Below, in pieces: positions 32,332 to 45,663 of a stretch of DNA of 64,000 bases. The DNA comes from Udeniomyces pyricola. Its lineage: Eukaryota; Basidiomycota; Tremellomycetes; Cystofilobasidiales; Mrakiaceae. The notes below the pieces were generated by a model. That model saw only the letters and a list, made by a program, of their open reading frames with translations, ran no database searches and had not been told where the DNA came from. Where the stretch lies: assembly GCA_039545295.1 (NCBI GenBank), contig BCIK01000017.1, forward strand, positions 186,001 through 250,000. The letters run 5' to 3'. A program made the translations under genes and the position numbers. How positions within the stretch are numbered: position 1 is the first letter of the stretch; each line of letters opens with the position of its first letter.

Positions 32332-35300
32332 CCCTATTCATCGACAGACCCTCCGCCGACCATTCGACGACCATCAGCCTCAACTCCCCACGAGCCAACT
32401 CTCCGGTCTCCTCCTCCTCCCTTCCCTTACCCCCCGACGATCGATTGTCGGCCACTGCTTCATCATCCTCGTCTGCTTCTTCTTCTCGTCCATCGTCTCG
32501 CTCCAGACCTGACGTGTCTTCGAGCAGAGCGCCAGAAGGAGAGCTCTCGGCTTCGAGTCTTACCGCTGACGGTCACCATCATCGTCACCATCACCCTATC
32601 TTGAATCCGCATCCCCATTTAGGTCGACCCACCTCTCCTCACTTCCCGCCGCCTCAATCCTCTTCCTCGTCCACTCCATCGTCCCCGTATCCGCATCAGC
32701 AATCACATCAGCAACAGCTCCTCCAACGTCCCTCTTCGGGCACGCTTCTCTCCAACGCCAAGGGCAAGAGCCGAGCCCTCAAGGCCAACGAGCCCCTCTA
32801 CTCTTCTCGACGAAGCCCTCCTCGTACTTCATCAGGAGTCGCGCCAGGTGACCAAGGCTTCCGCGTCGTCAGTGGCAAGCTGGGTGATAACGATAGAGTA
32901 GGCGCCGGTGTTCGCAAGAGTCGGGATTTCAGTGGGGAAAGCAGTTCGAGGAGAGGGGATGGCTATGCGTTTGGTGCGGGAGGTAGTGAGGCCGGTCTGA
33001 CGGATATGGAGAGTGAAGTAGGCAGTGCTTATAGTGAAGAAGTGTACGTACAGCTTCAGCGATGATCGACTTGATAACCAGAGCAAAAGAGGGCTCAGGG
33101 AGTGGAATGCTAAGATGACGAGCTGATGGATTGATCTCATGCCCCCTTTCTTCCCTGGTCCTTGGGTTAACTCGTGCCTCACCATATGGGGGATTCTTAA
33201 CTGACAGAGTCGAAACCGAAGTCCTCAAAACGCGTCTGGATCCTTCGACAGGACGCAAGTGCGTCAACCAGTATGTCATCCTGCACGAGTTGGGCAAAGG
33301 GCAGCACGGAGTCGTCCGACTTGGTAGAGATACGTCCGATCAATCGCTTTGGGTACGCCTTTCTCGTTCTGCGAAGCTCCTCCTTCATCTCAGCTCTGGT
33401 GTAACCGGTCGTTGCGGTAAAACTATATTGCGATTCTCATGTTTCGACCATACCTTTTGTCTTCTCGTCTGGTCATCATCCTTATCGGAATTAGGCCGTC
33501 AAAATCGTTCATCGACAACAGAAGAAACGACTCCCTGGATTCTCCTCGATACCCAAGCCCCCTTCTGCCCCGGGCGGCATGGAGGACAAGCTGAAGAAGG
33601 AGATTGCCATTCTCAAGAAACTCAGGCATCCAAATGTCGTTAGGCTGAGAGAAGTCATTGATGCCAAGGATAGCCCAAAGATCTTTCTTAGTGAGTCTAG
33701 AGTCTGCTTTGGGGGTAGGGAGGGGAGAGCGTTCTGTGTGAACGAATGAGTTGGTTTGCGTCGGGTTCTTGAGACTTCATTGCTGTGAAGAGAGTCAGCC
33801 AAAGCTGATTGATGGCGATATGATGGTTCACTCGCATTTTAGTCTTGGAATACATGGAGGGTGGCGAAGTCAAGTGGAAGGGTGACGACGGCCTGCCTAT
33901 CCTGACGACGGAGCAAACCAGGAGAGTCTTTCGGGACGTCGTTCTGGGTTTGGAGTATCGTGAGTCTCCAACGTCGCGTACCTTGTCAGACTCCGACTGT
34001 ATGAGCTTGCTCGTCCTGGCGTTTCGCTCAACCCCGCCCCCCATCTCCCCTTCCCTTCCTTTCGATCCGTCCCTTTCTCGTTCGCCTGATCAGTTCATCA
34101 TCAGGGCATTATTCATCGAGATATCAAACCGGCCAACCTCCTTTGGTCCAGAGACCACGACTACGTCAAGATTTCTGATTTCGGAGTGTCGCATTACTCG
34201 TCTGTCCTTCGACTTGAATCCTCGGGCGACGACAATGACGCTCCAGGCTCGACAGCCGATTACGCTGCGCTCGATGAAGAAGCCCTTGCCAAGACGGCAG
34301 GATCGCCTGCCTTTTTTGCTCCTGAACTTTGTTACCACGGCGACTTCACACCTCTCGCCCCTTCGCCCTCATCTTCACCGAACCCCCTCATCGTCGGCAG
34401 CAGCGTCGGCAACAACGATTATTTCTCTCCTTCGACATTCACTCCGACTTATTCCCCAAAGTTGCCTGCCTCTCGCCCGTCATACCACTCTGCCCAGACT
34501 GTCATTCCGTCTCGACTCCACCGGTCGGACCGGCCTAAAATCACCAAGGCGATCGACGTGTGGGCGTTGGGGGTGACGTTGTATTGCCTCCTCTTCGCGA
34601 GGGTTCCTTTTGATGCCCCGAGCGAATTTGCCTTGTTTAGCGTCATTCCTACCGAGGACTTTGATGTCCCCGATTGGATGGGCGCCGACCGGGTTCGGAC
34701 TGGAGGGAGAAGACCACAGAAGGGAGAGTCGTGGGAAGCGAGGGAGTTGGGTGACCTCTTGCAGCGAATGCTGACAAAGGATCCGGAACGTCGAATCACG
34801 CTGAATGAAGTCAAGGTATGTCCAAGCGGGGATTGTGAAGCGTGGAACGCAACATCGTTGCGGTCGTCCAGACTGAGGAACTTCTGTGCCCGGATGTGAA
34901 AGGCTAACGACAAGATCGTCTCTGGTAATGTTCGTCATGGTAGAACCATGCCTGGGTCCTTCGTGGATTGAACGACATCGACCATTGGCTCGCGAGCACC
35001 GACCCGGGCAGCGATTTTGTCACGGTAAGTCATTGTATACCATCTCGCGATTTTTCTCGCCAGTACCAACGGCAAGCTCCACAGCTCCAGAAACCAACTT
35101 GACCTGTGTCCTCTTGTCCCTTTTTCTCTCCTCGCAGGTTACCAAGGACGAAGTTGCCTCTGCTTTCACCGAAACATTCAGCGACAAGATCAAGCGCACA
35201 GCTTCCAAGATCAAGCAAAAGATCTTTCACTCGAGCTCCAACTCGACGTCCTCTGCGCATCGTGCCGGATTCCGATCTCGCTCTCGTTCCTTTGTCAGTG

Positions 35301-38101
35301 GAGGAGCTTCGCCGCACGTTGAGCCTGAAGAGGGTGGCGAACACGTCTCAGGCCCGAGGAGCGGCCAGACGAGCAACAGCGGGAGCGGAAGGTTTTCGGC
35401 CAGCGGTTCGGGCAGCAGCCCAAACACCGCGAGGAGTCCAGCCTTTTCCCCTGCCATTCACTCGCGCCCCATGAGTCTCTTCCACTCGAGCAGTCGGATT
35501 CCCAGCGGATCTTCGGATCGACCTTCATCTCCCTCTCGGACGCAATCACCCGCCTTGTCTGCCAAGCACAGCTTCTTTAGCTCGTTCTACTCCCACTCAT
35601 CGTCCCAATCGAGTTCGCCTCGCCCGTACAAGGATGAGCCACTTGGCACCGGATCCTCTCCGCATCCGCCGTCGTCCTACTTTGCCTCGAAGCCAACGTC
35701 TCAAAGCGCTGCAGGTCCTCTCGATCGATCCACTTCACTTAATGCCCACACACTCAAGAAGGCGACCACTCCAAGTCCCGCGAATCGACAGCCTCCACTC
35801 GGCACGCGACGGCTCTCGAATCACCTTCCAAGCTTTGCTCGCATCCGAGAGCATGCCGCTACCGTTGCGTCGTCTTCTGTTCCTCCGACGCCAGCGGCTC
35901 GAGTCGTCGACGAGTTCTCCCTCCCGGTCAATCCTCCACTGGACATTCCTCCTTCGGATGAACACCGACGAACGTCCACGGACCTTCGTCTTCAGATCAG
36001 CACGGGCGTTCTGTCATCGGCTGGCGAGGAGCCTAAGCAAGGGAAAATCGCGAGGTTCTTCAGCCGGCACAGCTCGACGAGTTCTCGGAAGAAGAAGACC
36101 GCTGCCGCCGAGTCACAACATGAAGGAGGAGGTGGAGGAGGAAGTGCGGCCGGCGATCTCTCGAATCCATCTAGCCCGATGTTGTCGGCGACGGGTGGCT
36201 CCTCCTTTGTCAGTGATGAGGGGCTCAGAAGGCTAAGCGTCGATACGTTTGGTGATCAGTCGAATCGAGGCTCGAGATCTTACACTCGCGCCGACGAAGG
36301 AGCTGGCGGTCTTGGGATACACTTTCAACAACAACAATTACAGCAGCAGCAGCAACAGCAGCAAGCCCAACATCAGTACTACCAACGACACCAATACCAA
36401 CATCAACAGCAACAGCAGCAACAACAGCAGCAGCAGCAACACCAGTATGATTCTTCCTCCAACGCCGGTAGCAACTTTTCTCAAACTCACCGCACTGTCT
36501 CATCGACTTCGCAAGATATCCATGGCTGGGGTCGAGGCGCCGCCCGACGTGAATCGAGTGGGTCGTCCCACCTCGCCCCTTCCGAGCACGCCCATTTCTC
36601 AGGCCGTCGGTTGAGTGGACACAGCAGTGGTCGCAGTCATATGGAGACATTTGATGTGGAGGATGAAATCGATTTCTCAGAGGATGATGGCGAGTACGGC
36701 GATGAGCTAGTCATGGCGATTGGAGGTTCAAGGCATGGATTTGGGCTTGTTCGAAGTCAGAGGAGTCTTGACCTAGATTCCAATGGAGACGAGCGGGAGG
36801 GTGAAGCAGAAGGTCATGGGAATGACTTGAGGTTGGAGGATGAAGGAAGGGATCAGGACGAGGAACCAGCGGAAGAGCTTCAAGAGGAAGAAGGGGAAGG
36901 CGAGCTACTTGAGGGCTTAGATAGTCGACTTGATGCTCTTCGGCTCTTGTCGCTTGATCCGATTACTCAACATCGACTGCCTGCATCACCAGCATTCAAC
37001 CCTTATTCACCAAACACGGCCGCCATGTTCCCTTTGCCACATACCCATCACCACGCCTCGTCTGTCACGTCATCAACTCCGTCGACGATCCATCCTCCTC
37101 GATTGGATCTCAACTTCAACGATGATTACTCTAGCCTCTCGCCTTCGTCCAAGTCATCCCCTCAATCACCCTCGTCGACCGCGTCGGTGTTCGACCCATC
37201 GCTCGATCTGTCAACTCCATCTTCACCTTCAGCGACGCGTCATCGGTTCCCACCTGGTTCACCCGTTCGAGCCACATCCCCTTTGGCCGCTTCGACGGTG
37301 ATCTTACCCCTTCATCACCATCCGTTTGTCTATCCGACCGCTATCCCATCACCCACGACGCTTCCTCTCATCCCTTCGACCCCACCCCCCGCCGATCCAT
37401 CGACCGTGACCTCTCCGACTTCGCCCCGTTCCAGAGATACTTCCTTGACGCCTCAAGCCAGTCGTCAACGCTATCATCCCGACCATCATCCCCAGCAGTA
37501 TCCGGCTTCGACCTCGGCCCATCTCGGGATCGATAGTAACCATAACGCTTCGACACCTCGCGCAGTTTCTCACGTCCGATCGCCCCTGGGTCGACAAGCT
37601 CAACTTGGTTTGATGAGCGCTGAAGAGGACGATGACGACGACGACGACGACGATCTAGGGAACCCAGGAGAATTACCAGCGGTGAAGGAGTCATCAGTAA
37701 TGACTCGACCACTTCCTACGCCTCCTGCTACCCGCTTCCCCTCACCTGGTGTGCCAATGCGCCACGTGAGTCTCGTCGGTGGCTTGTCAGCGAGTACGAA
37801 TGGTGGGAGTGATGAGGGCGCGAATGGGGAGAGAGCGATCAGGAGGAGGAGGGGGTCAAAGTCGATCTTGGATATGGGTGGCGATTCGAGTGAGGAAGGA
37901 AGTAGTGAAGATGGGAGGGTTGGAGAAGAGGTAGAGGATGACGAAGTAGAAGAGGAAGAAGAAGACGATGATGGAGAAGAGAGGGAAAGCTCTTTTGGGT
38001 TGGGATTGAGTGGGGCTGGAGTCGGAAATCATCATGGAGAAGAGGAGGATCAGGAGGAGGAAGAGGAAGAGGAAGCCATCGTCGGAATGAGGAGATTGTA
38101 G
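32328..38101 (+). CDS. CaMKK-like protein kinase of the SAK1/ELM1/Ssp1 group
   Basis: Ser/Thr kinase; relatives phosphorylate the activation loop of AMPK/Snf1 and act in stress and polarity control. Seven exons (32328-33043, 33208-33352, 33495-33690, 33843-33959, 34094-34815, 34944-35024, 35138-38101) give 1646 residues. Motifs: glycine loop [11 protein letters not shown]-binding Lys about 290 (AVKIVH), an RP-type insert ([17 protein letters not shown]) characteristic of CaMKKs, [10 protein letters not shown] with catalytic Asp about 401, ISDFGVS, T-loop [14 protein letters not shown], and [20 protein letters not shown]. After the APE motif there is a Ser/Pro/Thr-rich insertion of about 60 residues. 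The last exon is a tail of nearly 1000 residues, disordered, with Gln-rich tracts (about 1056-1095) and acidic blocks near the end. The N-terminal 240 residues are Ser/His-rich. A short uORF overlaps the start. Confidence 0.93.
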
Positions 38102-39934
38102 ATTCTCTGCTTTCCTTGCGTCACCTCCCTTCTATCTTCCTCCTTCCCCTCCTCTATCTCTCTTTCGTACTCTAAGCCAACTCACACGGCGATCTAGTCC
38201 ATATCCCTTGCGTCTCGAATTAACGTCGTCTTGGAAGTCACCCTTCCTCCGCGCCCTTTCCTTGTCAATCTTGTCCACTTCTTCCCTCGATAGAGACTCC
38301 CTTTCATTCCGATCTTATCCTATTCACGCAAAGATCAGAGACCCCCCTCTCCTCCTCCCCCATTGTTCCATCCCTTTTTCCTCACAATCCCCTCTTCAAG
38401 GCACTGCTCAGTTGTTTTCGATCGCCTTTGCCTCACCGTCGCCATGCCGTTCTTTATTATATATATTTCTTTTTGGCTCTGCCTCTTGCTTTTCTTTTTT
38501 TCTCTACTTTTTAATTTTTCATGTTTATTATTTTCCTTGACGCTCAAAAAATCATTTCTTGATCCCCCCCCCCCCCTTCTTTCATGTACACACGATCCAC
38601 ATTTCCATTCATCCGCACATCCACATCCAGACATCCACACACACGTAGTACCCACTTCGCACGCAAATCAACGCATCCAGAATAACCCTACCCAATCATC
38701 TCCCATCATCATCATCATTTTTTTCAATTTTTTTTTTGTCTTCCTATCATCCATCTTTCCAGATTTCATGTTGGGCCAACTCCCTTTTGTTTCTCTTTCC
38801 TCATCCTGCTCCCCCTTTTTTTTTTCTGTCTTCTTTCTTTTTTTTTCTTTTCTTCTTTCTTCGCAGTCTACTTGAATGCATGCATGATGTTCCCGTTCCA
38901 CCTCGGCGGATCGAACTAGCTCGACTTGAAATGATCCTCCCTACTACTCTTGCCATCATTCCCCTTAACTCTATACGACGTATAACACTAGCTACGCACG
39001 AACTTAGTGGACATATATATATATATCGTAAGACGACTGAAGGGGGTTTTCCCCTTTCCATCATTTTTTCACTTCACGTAACACCGATTAGTTACCACTA
39101 ACCGACGTACGCGCTGCGCGCGCGCGGGCGTCATGAGCATTCGATACAGCAGCTAGCTATAAGCTAGCTGTCCATCAGAAAGAAAGAAAAAAATCTGGCC
39201 GCTGTACTTGATGTGAACCAAATCGACGAACAAGGGATGAAATCATCGAGCTCAAGAGCTGAAAAAAAAAAGCTGAACAAGAACGAGAATCCAAGCAGAG
39301 AGATAGAAAAAAAGAGGGAAAGTGATGGGTAAGCTAAGCTATACTGGGTGCGGCCGGGTGGACAGGTCGGAAGAGATATTTTAAAGAGATTAGGGGGGGG
39401 TACGTCGGAGGGAGGTTTTGGATGCAAGCAAAGATGGGAATGTTCGAAATCGGGAAGAAGTAGAAGAAAAAGAGAGGAGGGAAGGAGGAAGCAAAGGGAA
39501 GCGATTTGCGTGCGAGCGTACGAGAGAAAAATAGTGAGAAAGAGAAAGATACGAAGGACAGAGTAGGAGAGAGAGAGCGTCGAGATGATTACATGGCAGG
39601 AAGGGGGTGGGTCGTTATAAGTTGGAGATGCTGTCACGTTGAGGTCCAGGACAATGGTTGGTTGACAAAATGCAAAGAGAAGAAAAGAAGATGAAAAATG
39701 GAATCAGACGAGAACAGAGGAAAACGGAAAAAGAAAGTGCGATGGATAAAAGGAAAAGGGAGAGTGCAGAGAGAGAGAGAGATCGTTATGCGAACACAAG
39801 CAGATAGTTGATTCTTGGAGCGGGTGGAAAGAACTGGCTAGATTAACCGTGGTAGTGGCGTCACATTATTAGGAAAAGGTGATAGCATGAAAGCAGAAAG
39901 GCGGGATAGACGGAACTCCTTGAGAAATCATGCT
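38102..39934. other. 1.83-kb convergent intergenic region
   Basis: Lies between the stops of the kinase (plus) and the MSB1-like gene (minus). Bases 38102-38870 are C/T-rich. Near 39000-39130 there are TA and CG alternations. Bases 39175-39800 switch to G/A-rich. The switch point holds a perfect hairpin (39150-39170). No gene supported. Confidence 0.65.
39150..39170. repeat. Perfect 9-bp inverted repeat with 3-nt loop
   Basis: CAGCTAGCT-ATA-AGCTAGCTG. It sits between the pyrimidine-rich flank of the plus-strand kinase and the purine-rich flank of the minus-strand gene. Confidence 0.9.
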
Positions 39935-42900
39935 TCAATAGTCCTCTTCCTCTTCGGCTTCGGGAACGTTAAGCAGAGGTTGACCGTGAACATAAGTGCT
40001 GCTTGGGAGTAGGAAGATAGCAATGCACCAATATAAATGTTTTAATATATATATAGATGATAACATCAGAACATGACAAGCTAGAGCAATCAGCAGACCC
40101 ATAAAAAGAGTCACGTCGACTCACCCAGGACCGAATCCCAGATTCGTGTAAAGGTCGTCGCTTCTGTCGATTTCTTCCTGCTCAAGCATGTCATCTTCGA
40201 TATGAGACTCCTCGACAATCAGATCGCCTCCTTGAACTTGATCCGTGAGAGGGTCTTTGGGCTCGGCGAGGACGACGCCTGCGTCATCGATGCCACCCAA
40301 CAAGGCGGTGATAGGAGGGAGGGAAGACGCCTCAGCCGATCTGTCAATGGACGAAATTGACGACGACGAGCGAGAACCAGAAGAAGTCGATCGAGATTGA
40401 ACCGAAAAGGGGTCATCGGCCTCATCGACGGGGCTCGCCGCAGTGGCAAAGTTAGAAGAAGGGATCGCCGACTGGTCGTCAGAGGCGAACACGACGGAAC
40501 CACGCGGCGTAGAAGTTGGGTGGAAGAGGACCTTGGTGGCACTGGTACTGCCTGTAGGACTTCTGACGAGGACTGTAGGAATCTCTGACCCAAAGACAGG
40601 CTCGTCGAGCTTCAGGTCGGCAACCTCGCAAGTCTGATCATCCGGGTTCGTACGCTCAGCTGAGATGAAACCGACGGGGTAAGGAAGAGGGGCAACATAA
40701 CCGGTGACTGGCGGAAGTGGTTTTGAGAGGTCAGAGTCTTCGAGAGTAGAGCGGCATTGAGGATCCGACGACGTTCGTTGACGACGAGGCGACTGAGACG
40801 CGACCGTGGTGGCAGTTGACGTCGCAGTCGTCGCCATAGAGCTCTCGGTTGCCGTCGGAGTGTGGGACAACTCGGCTCGACGGGGTTTACGGGACACAAT
40901 CACGTCTGCTCCAGGGTAAACAACAACGATATGGGCTATCAGTACTGGCAATGATCATGTCCGGTAAGTTTTAAAAGAAGGCCTCAGGCTACTTACCAAC
41001 CCACATGTCATCTTTGGAAGCCATCCGACCGTGCCCCTTGCTTCTTGCACTTTCCTCGCTTGAGCTTGCCGTCCTCATCTCAAAATCCAACTCGGTCGCT
41101 TCAATTGTCTGCCTCGGCTGGATACGCTCAGCCTCTCTTTTGCTCGTCGTCCTCTTGCCTCCAAACAGCCCCGGTCGAGTGACGCCGATGGAGCCATGAT
41201 CAGACCCTGAGGGAGTATCGATAAACCTGGCGAAGTTGACGAGTACAGGAGAGCTAGAAGATCGTGCCTGCCTGGACGACGAAGGCAACATGTGTGATGT
41301 AGAGGTTGGCGAAGAAGGCTGATCGACCTTGCGGTGAGAAAGGCTGATCTGCCGTGTTGGACCGCCACGATGGACCAACGACTCGAACCGTTCCTCTTGA
41401 TCTCGAGAGATGCGCGACACCGACTCGATTGATGATTTCTTAGCGCGCTTCGAGGTAAACAGGTGTCCAAGAGGCTTCTTGGCCGACGAGGGAGCCATCT
41501 GGAGACGACTTTGGTATTCGATAGGAACCTGGGATACAGCAACGTGGCAGTAAGAAGGGGTACATCAAGTAGACATGATACGAGGCTTGACTCGCTCCAA
41601 TATCACATGCTGTAAGAAGCATTCATGCTTACAATTTCTTCAAAAACAAAGTAGAGATTGTCCGTCCTCGGATCTTCCTCCGACACACTTAATGCAGTTG
41701 GACGATTAGGCGGTGTTGCCATGTATTGAACCTGAATTGGATATATACACGCTTGTCAGTCGTGAGAACCCATGTACTTAACAGATAAGAAGGCAAACAA
41801 CGTGGGCCATCAGTACGTACAATGGCCCAGTTACACTCTCGCAATGTCATCTCCTCGCGATCCATCCAGCCAGCTGAGATGAGCAAGTCAGCCCATGCAT
41901 CGACAAATGCTTCCTCAAGTACAATCTGTGGGCCGAGTCGAGGTTGAGTGTTGTAGTCGAATGAAGGAAGACCTTTTTGAAGCTTCTTGATCCGTTGAGT
42001 CACGACTTCACGATCTACAATCAAAACGAACAAAAGAGCCTACTTGTCAATGAAGACGCAGAAAAAGTCAAAGTTAAATAAGGTGACATACGTTCAGGCC
42101 ATGCTTGAATCTCCTGCTGGTCTGGGGCAGAAAAGTGCAGGGAGTTCAGAAGAGGCGCATCCGATCTTGAGAAGCCGGCATTGGTGAAGTCGTTCCAGGA
42201 GAGGGTGGCCCGCTTCTGGGAATGCGTCTAAAAGAAGACGTAGATGAGTAAGCAGTCTATGGTATCAGAGAAGGGTCGTAATACGCGGAATTGTCGTGTG
42301 GCTTAGAGATGCACGTACCGCTTTGGCTCCTTCAGTCAAGTCAAACTCCAATTTCTTGGAAATACTACCCTTACCATCACCAAACGCATCAAAGCCTCCT
42401 TCCATGAAGGCGTTCCAACGCTGGTCAGTTAGGCTCCGGAAATGCCCTTCCTCCGCGGGGTCCTCCAGTCCACCGCCAGAGCTGGCACGTCGCTGGGTAT
42501 GCATCTGGATACCAGCCCTTGAGCTGACGGGTGGAAGATTCAATGGCATGTGCAGTCGCTTTCTGTAGGTGGACGAGAACTTGGGCGGTGAGATTGGCCG
42601 ATCGACCGAATGTCGGTGGGACGGAATGACGATGCGTTGAACCCAGAGGTCCCAAGCTCCCGTACCAGACTCTTCGAGCTCGATAGCCCATTCCTCGGCG
42701 CTACGAAAAAGTTCCTTGCTGTACGCACGAACGTCCCTCTTGACGGATTCTGCTTGAATGACCCTGACGCCCCGTCGAGGTTCGCCGCTCGCAAGGCGAC
42801 GATCAGAAACCAGCATTCGGGGATAGCCGTAGATCCATGATTGAAGGCGAGAGGGAAATCCGATGGAAGCCGAGCGTCCAAGCGTTGACGCCTCTTGGAA

Positions 42901-44932
42901 GCGAATAAAAGAGAGAAGAAGATGTTCCGTCGCCGAAGCATATCCTGTGAACGCTGCGTGCGTAATGGCTACCGAGGAAGAGGCCGGCAGACCAAAGAAC
43001 AGCGGCCTGATAGAAAACGATGTCTGATCAGTCTAGTCCTGTAACTGATCAAGTCAATGATTAACTTTGACTTACCCAAAGAAACCAGCTAGAACCGAAG
43101 GCGTCTGAGCAAGACCAATGCAGTAAAAAAACAGGCTATGTCAGTATGTGATGTGATCTTGGGAGGAAGACATGTCAAGGCAAACAACAACAGCCTTACA
43201 CATCCTCCTATATGACTATGAGCAACGAGTTTTGAAAAGAGCGGGAAGAGATCGAGAAACAGGCCTTGAATTTGAGGTCCAAGGCGAGCTGTGAACGCTC
43301 GGAAATGAACGGGAGAAAAGTTGGAGGCTAAATCGAAGATAACGATAAAAACGTATGACAATTAGTTGTGTAATAATTGAATCGTTCACCAACATCCATT
43401 TTGCTGAATTAACGAGAACAACTACTTACCTCGTTCAGACGCCCTCCATTCGACGTACGCCTGCCACTCCACCAAGCCGCGCTTCTCCTCCAAAGTTCCA
43501 GGTACAAACGTCCCATCTCCGGTACTGACGCCCCCTCGAAGCCTGAGCACGCGGCTCAAGGTCCATCGCAACAGCCACGCGAGTTCACGCTCAGAGGCAA
43601 ATGCGATTTCCTGGCGCCAATTTGACTCCTGAGAGCTAATGGCCGATGCTTGATGAGCTGTTTTGGTACTGAAAAAAAGTTACGTGTGATGCAAACATGC
43701 TGTCAGTGATGATGATACCTTGGAGGAGTCGAGCTTGAACCGACTTCAAAGACCCATGCATACAGGCGAGCGGAAATCGCTGCGATAGTCGATTGTATGA
43801 GGACCCGAATTTTGGTGGCCGATACATCTAGTGCGAGAGACGAGAAAAGCAAGGGTGTTTCGAGTCCTGAATAGCGTAGGAGCGATGTAAATTGAGTCAA
43901 GTGACGAGGTTTGTATATGTAGCAAAGAGGACACAGTAAAATGGAAGCTTGACGGACCTCGCTTAGCTAGCTCAATTGAGACAATCTGGACGATGATGGT
44001 CGCATCTTCAATACCAATAATCTACATGCATCGAATTTTGAATCAACAATTATCGTGAGCGATGTTTGCGGTGCCCATGTCCGTCATTCCATTTTCCTGC
44101 CCATTTCTTGCATGATCAGCCGCACGAAATCACTCACCACATCGTTGCCTTCACTGAGGTATCCCCATCGGATTACTTCCATCTCATTGGGAGCCGAGCT
44201 CCATCTTGTATGAGGCCTCGCATTGTGGGGCAGGACGGTAAGAGAGAACTCCCAAGACGGTGCTGGCCGAGGGATAGGAGGCAGATGTCGGTTGGAATGA
44301 GTTGTGGGCGGAGTGATAGGGTACGAAGAGGATGCAATAGTAGAAACAGGATGATGAGATCTGGAGAATTGACATAATATCAGTGATGACGAGACAGATT
44401 GTCAGCACGTGACGGGGCGAGAACAAAAAGGGGGCGTTCTGGAAACTGGAAGCTTGGACCGCCTGTAGTTGCTTGAAGCAGGTAATTGCCCGATAATCCC
44501 GGTGGCTGAGAGCCGTGAATTCATGCAGTGAATACTACCAAGATATCCAAGAGGACAAGTCTAGCAAAACGTTGTTCTCTCAGAATTATGGCGTTCTGCC
44601 CGAGAAAGCTTGTCGGAATTCATGTTCAATGAAGGTGCCACCAAACTGAGCATCGCTGGCTTCCTTCGACCGGTACTCGCCTGTGCGGTCGATCACTGAT
44701 TCTTCGCCCTGGCCCGACGCGATACCGCGACAAAGAAAATGTAGAAACATCTGCTGACTCACGTATGGCCTCTGAATGTCATTCCGTGTTCATCAACGCT
44801 TGTTCCGCGACTTGGTCCGAGCGAGACCAAGGAGGCGTGGTGGGATTGGAACTGTGCGGATTGATTATGCTGCTGCTGCTGCTGTTTGGCCAGCTTCTTT
44901 TTGTTGGAGGACCGCGAAAATAGAGACGCCAT
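39935..44932 (-). CDS. MSB1/Mug8-domain cell-polarity protein
   Basis: Fungal protein family linked to Cdc42/Rho polarity signalling and cell-wall synthesis. Fourteen exons, high to low: 44932-44763, 44360-44138, 44021-43958, 43866-43719, 43668-43430, 43327-43200, 43104-43076, 43006-42319, 42227-42092, 42014-41821, 41731-41633, 41528-40997, 40905-40125, 40001-39935. They give 1165 residues. Family-type blocks are LLRWTLSRVLRLRGG, VEWQAYVEWRASER, LVAHSHIGG, TPSVLAGFFGPLFFG and SWIYGYPRMLVSD; I assign the family from these by memory, not by search. The N-terminus has a short Gln run and FSRSSNKKKLAK. The C-terminal third is disordered and ends in an acidic LNVPEAEEEEDY. The last acceptor is a tandem AAGCAG: either AG keeps the frame, adding or dropping one Ser. 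A 29-nt exon carries TPSVLAGFF. Confidence 0.8.
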
Positions 44933-45663
44933 GATGAAGAAGCGTCGTGAGGGGACGGTTTAGCAGCGAAGAGAAGCTCAGGTCTGATTGAACAAGGAGT
45001 GGATGATATGTTTGATAGGTCGGACGAGATGCGAGGGCAGGCGAACAAGGCAGGCAGGTAGGCAGCGAGCAAGCGGATAATCAATGAAAGGGGCTGGTCG
45101 GGCTGGGAGAATCGAATGAGCGGCTGACGGGGGTAGCGAATGGGAAAATGCCGGGAAGCAAAGCTGGAGCGAGCGTGTGGTGTGTGGACTGGACTGGAAG
45201 CCTGTATGGATTGGGAGGATGGATGAGGGGGAAGCGAAAAGAGGGAGAGGGCGATGAGAGGGTGGGCGATAGGGTCGATATGGCAGGGGAGGAAGACTAG
45301 AACAAGGAAAGGCGTCGTCAAGCGCCCATGTCCGGGCGATCGATTATTGCTCATGCGCGCACACGCACCGACCCCCCTGAATTCTGAAATCAAAAGGGGA
45401 AAGCCAAAAAGGAGCCAACGCGCTAAGGAAACCGATCGATCGGTCATCAGTTACTCACCTTCCATCCCGAGTTCTATGGGTTCGCTGCATGTTGTCCCAA
45501 AGACCAAAAACCAAAAGACCAAAATGTTGGCTGTATTGACCTGATTTGCCGGTTCCTGATTTGCCGGTTCCGTCATCTCATGATCAACTTCCCCCATATA
45601 CCTTAGCTGTGTTCACGCCTGCATCTGCTCTCATACCATCACTCCCAAGCTCGCCCCCTTTCT
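44933..45663. promoter_or_regulatory. Divergent promoter between MSB1-like gene and HOP2
   Basis: 731 bases between two start codons facing away from each other. The MSB1-like side (44940-45350) is G/A-rich on the plus strand. The HOP2 side contains an exact tandem 15-mer at 45541-45570. ORFs on the minus strand here are leader sequence of the MSB1-like gene. Confidence 0.6.
45541..45570. repeat. Tandem 15-bp duplication upstream of HOP2
   Basis: CTGATTTGCCGGTTC occurs twice, back to back, ending 93 bases before the HOP2 start codon. Possible duplicated factor site. Confidence 0.8.
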
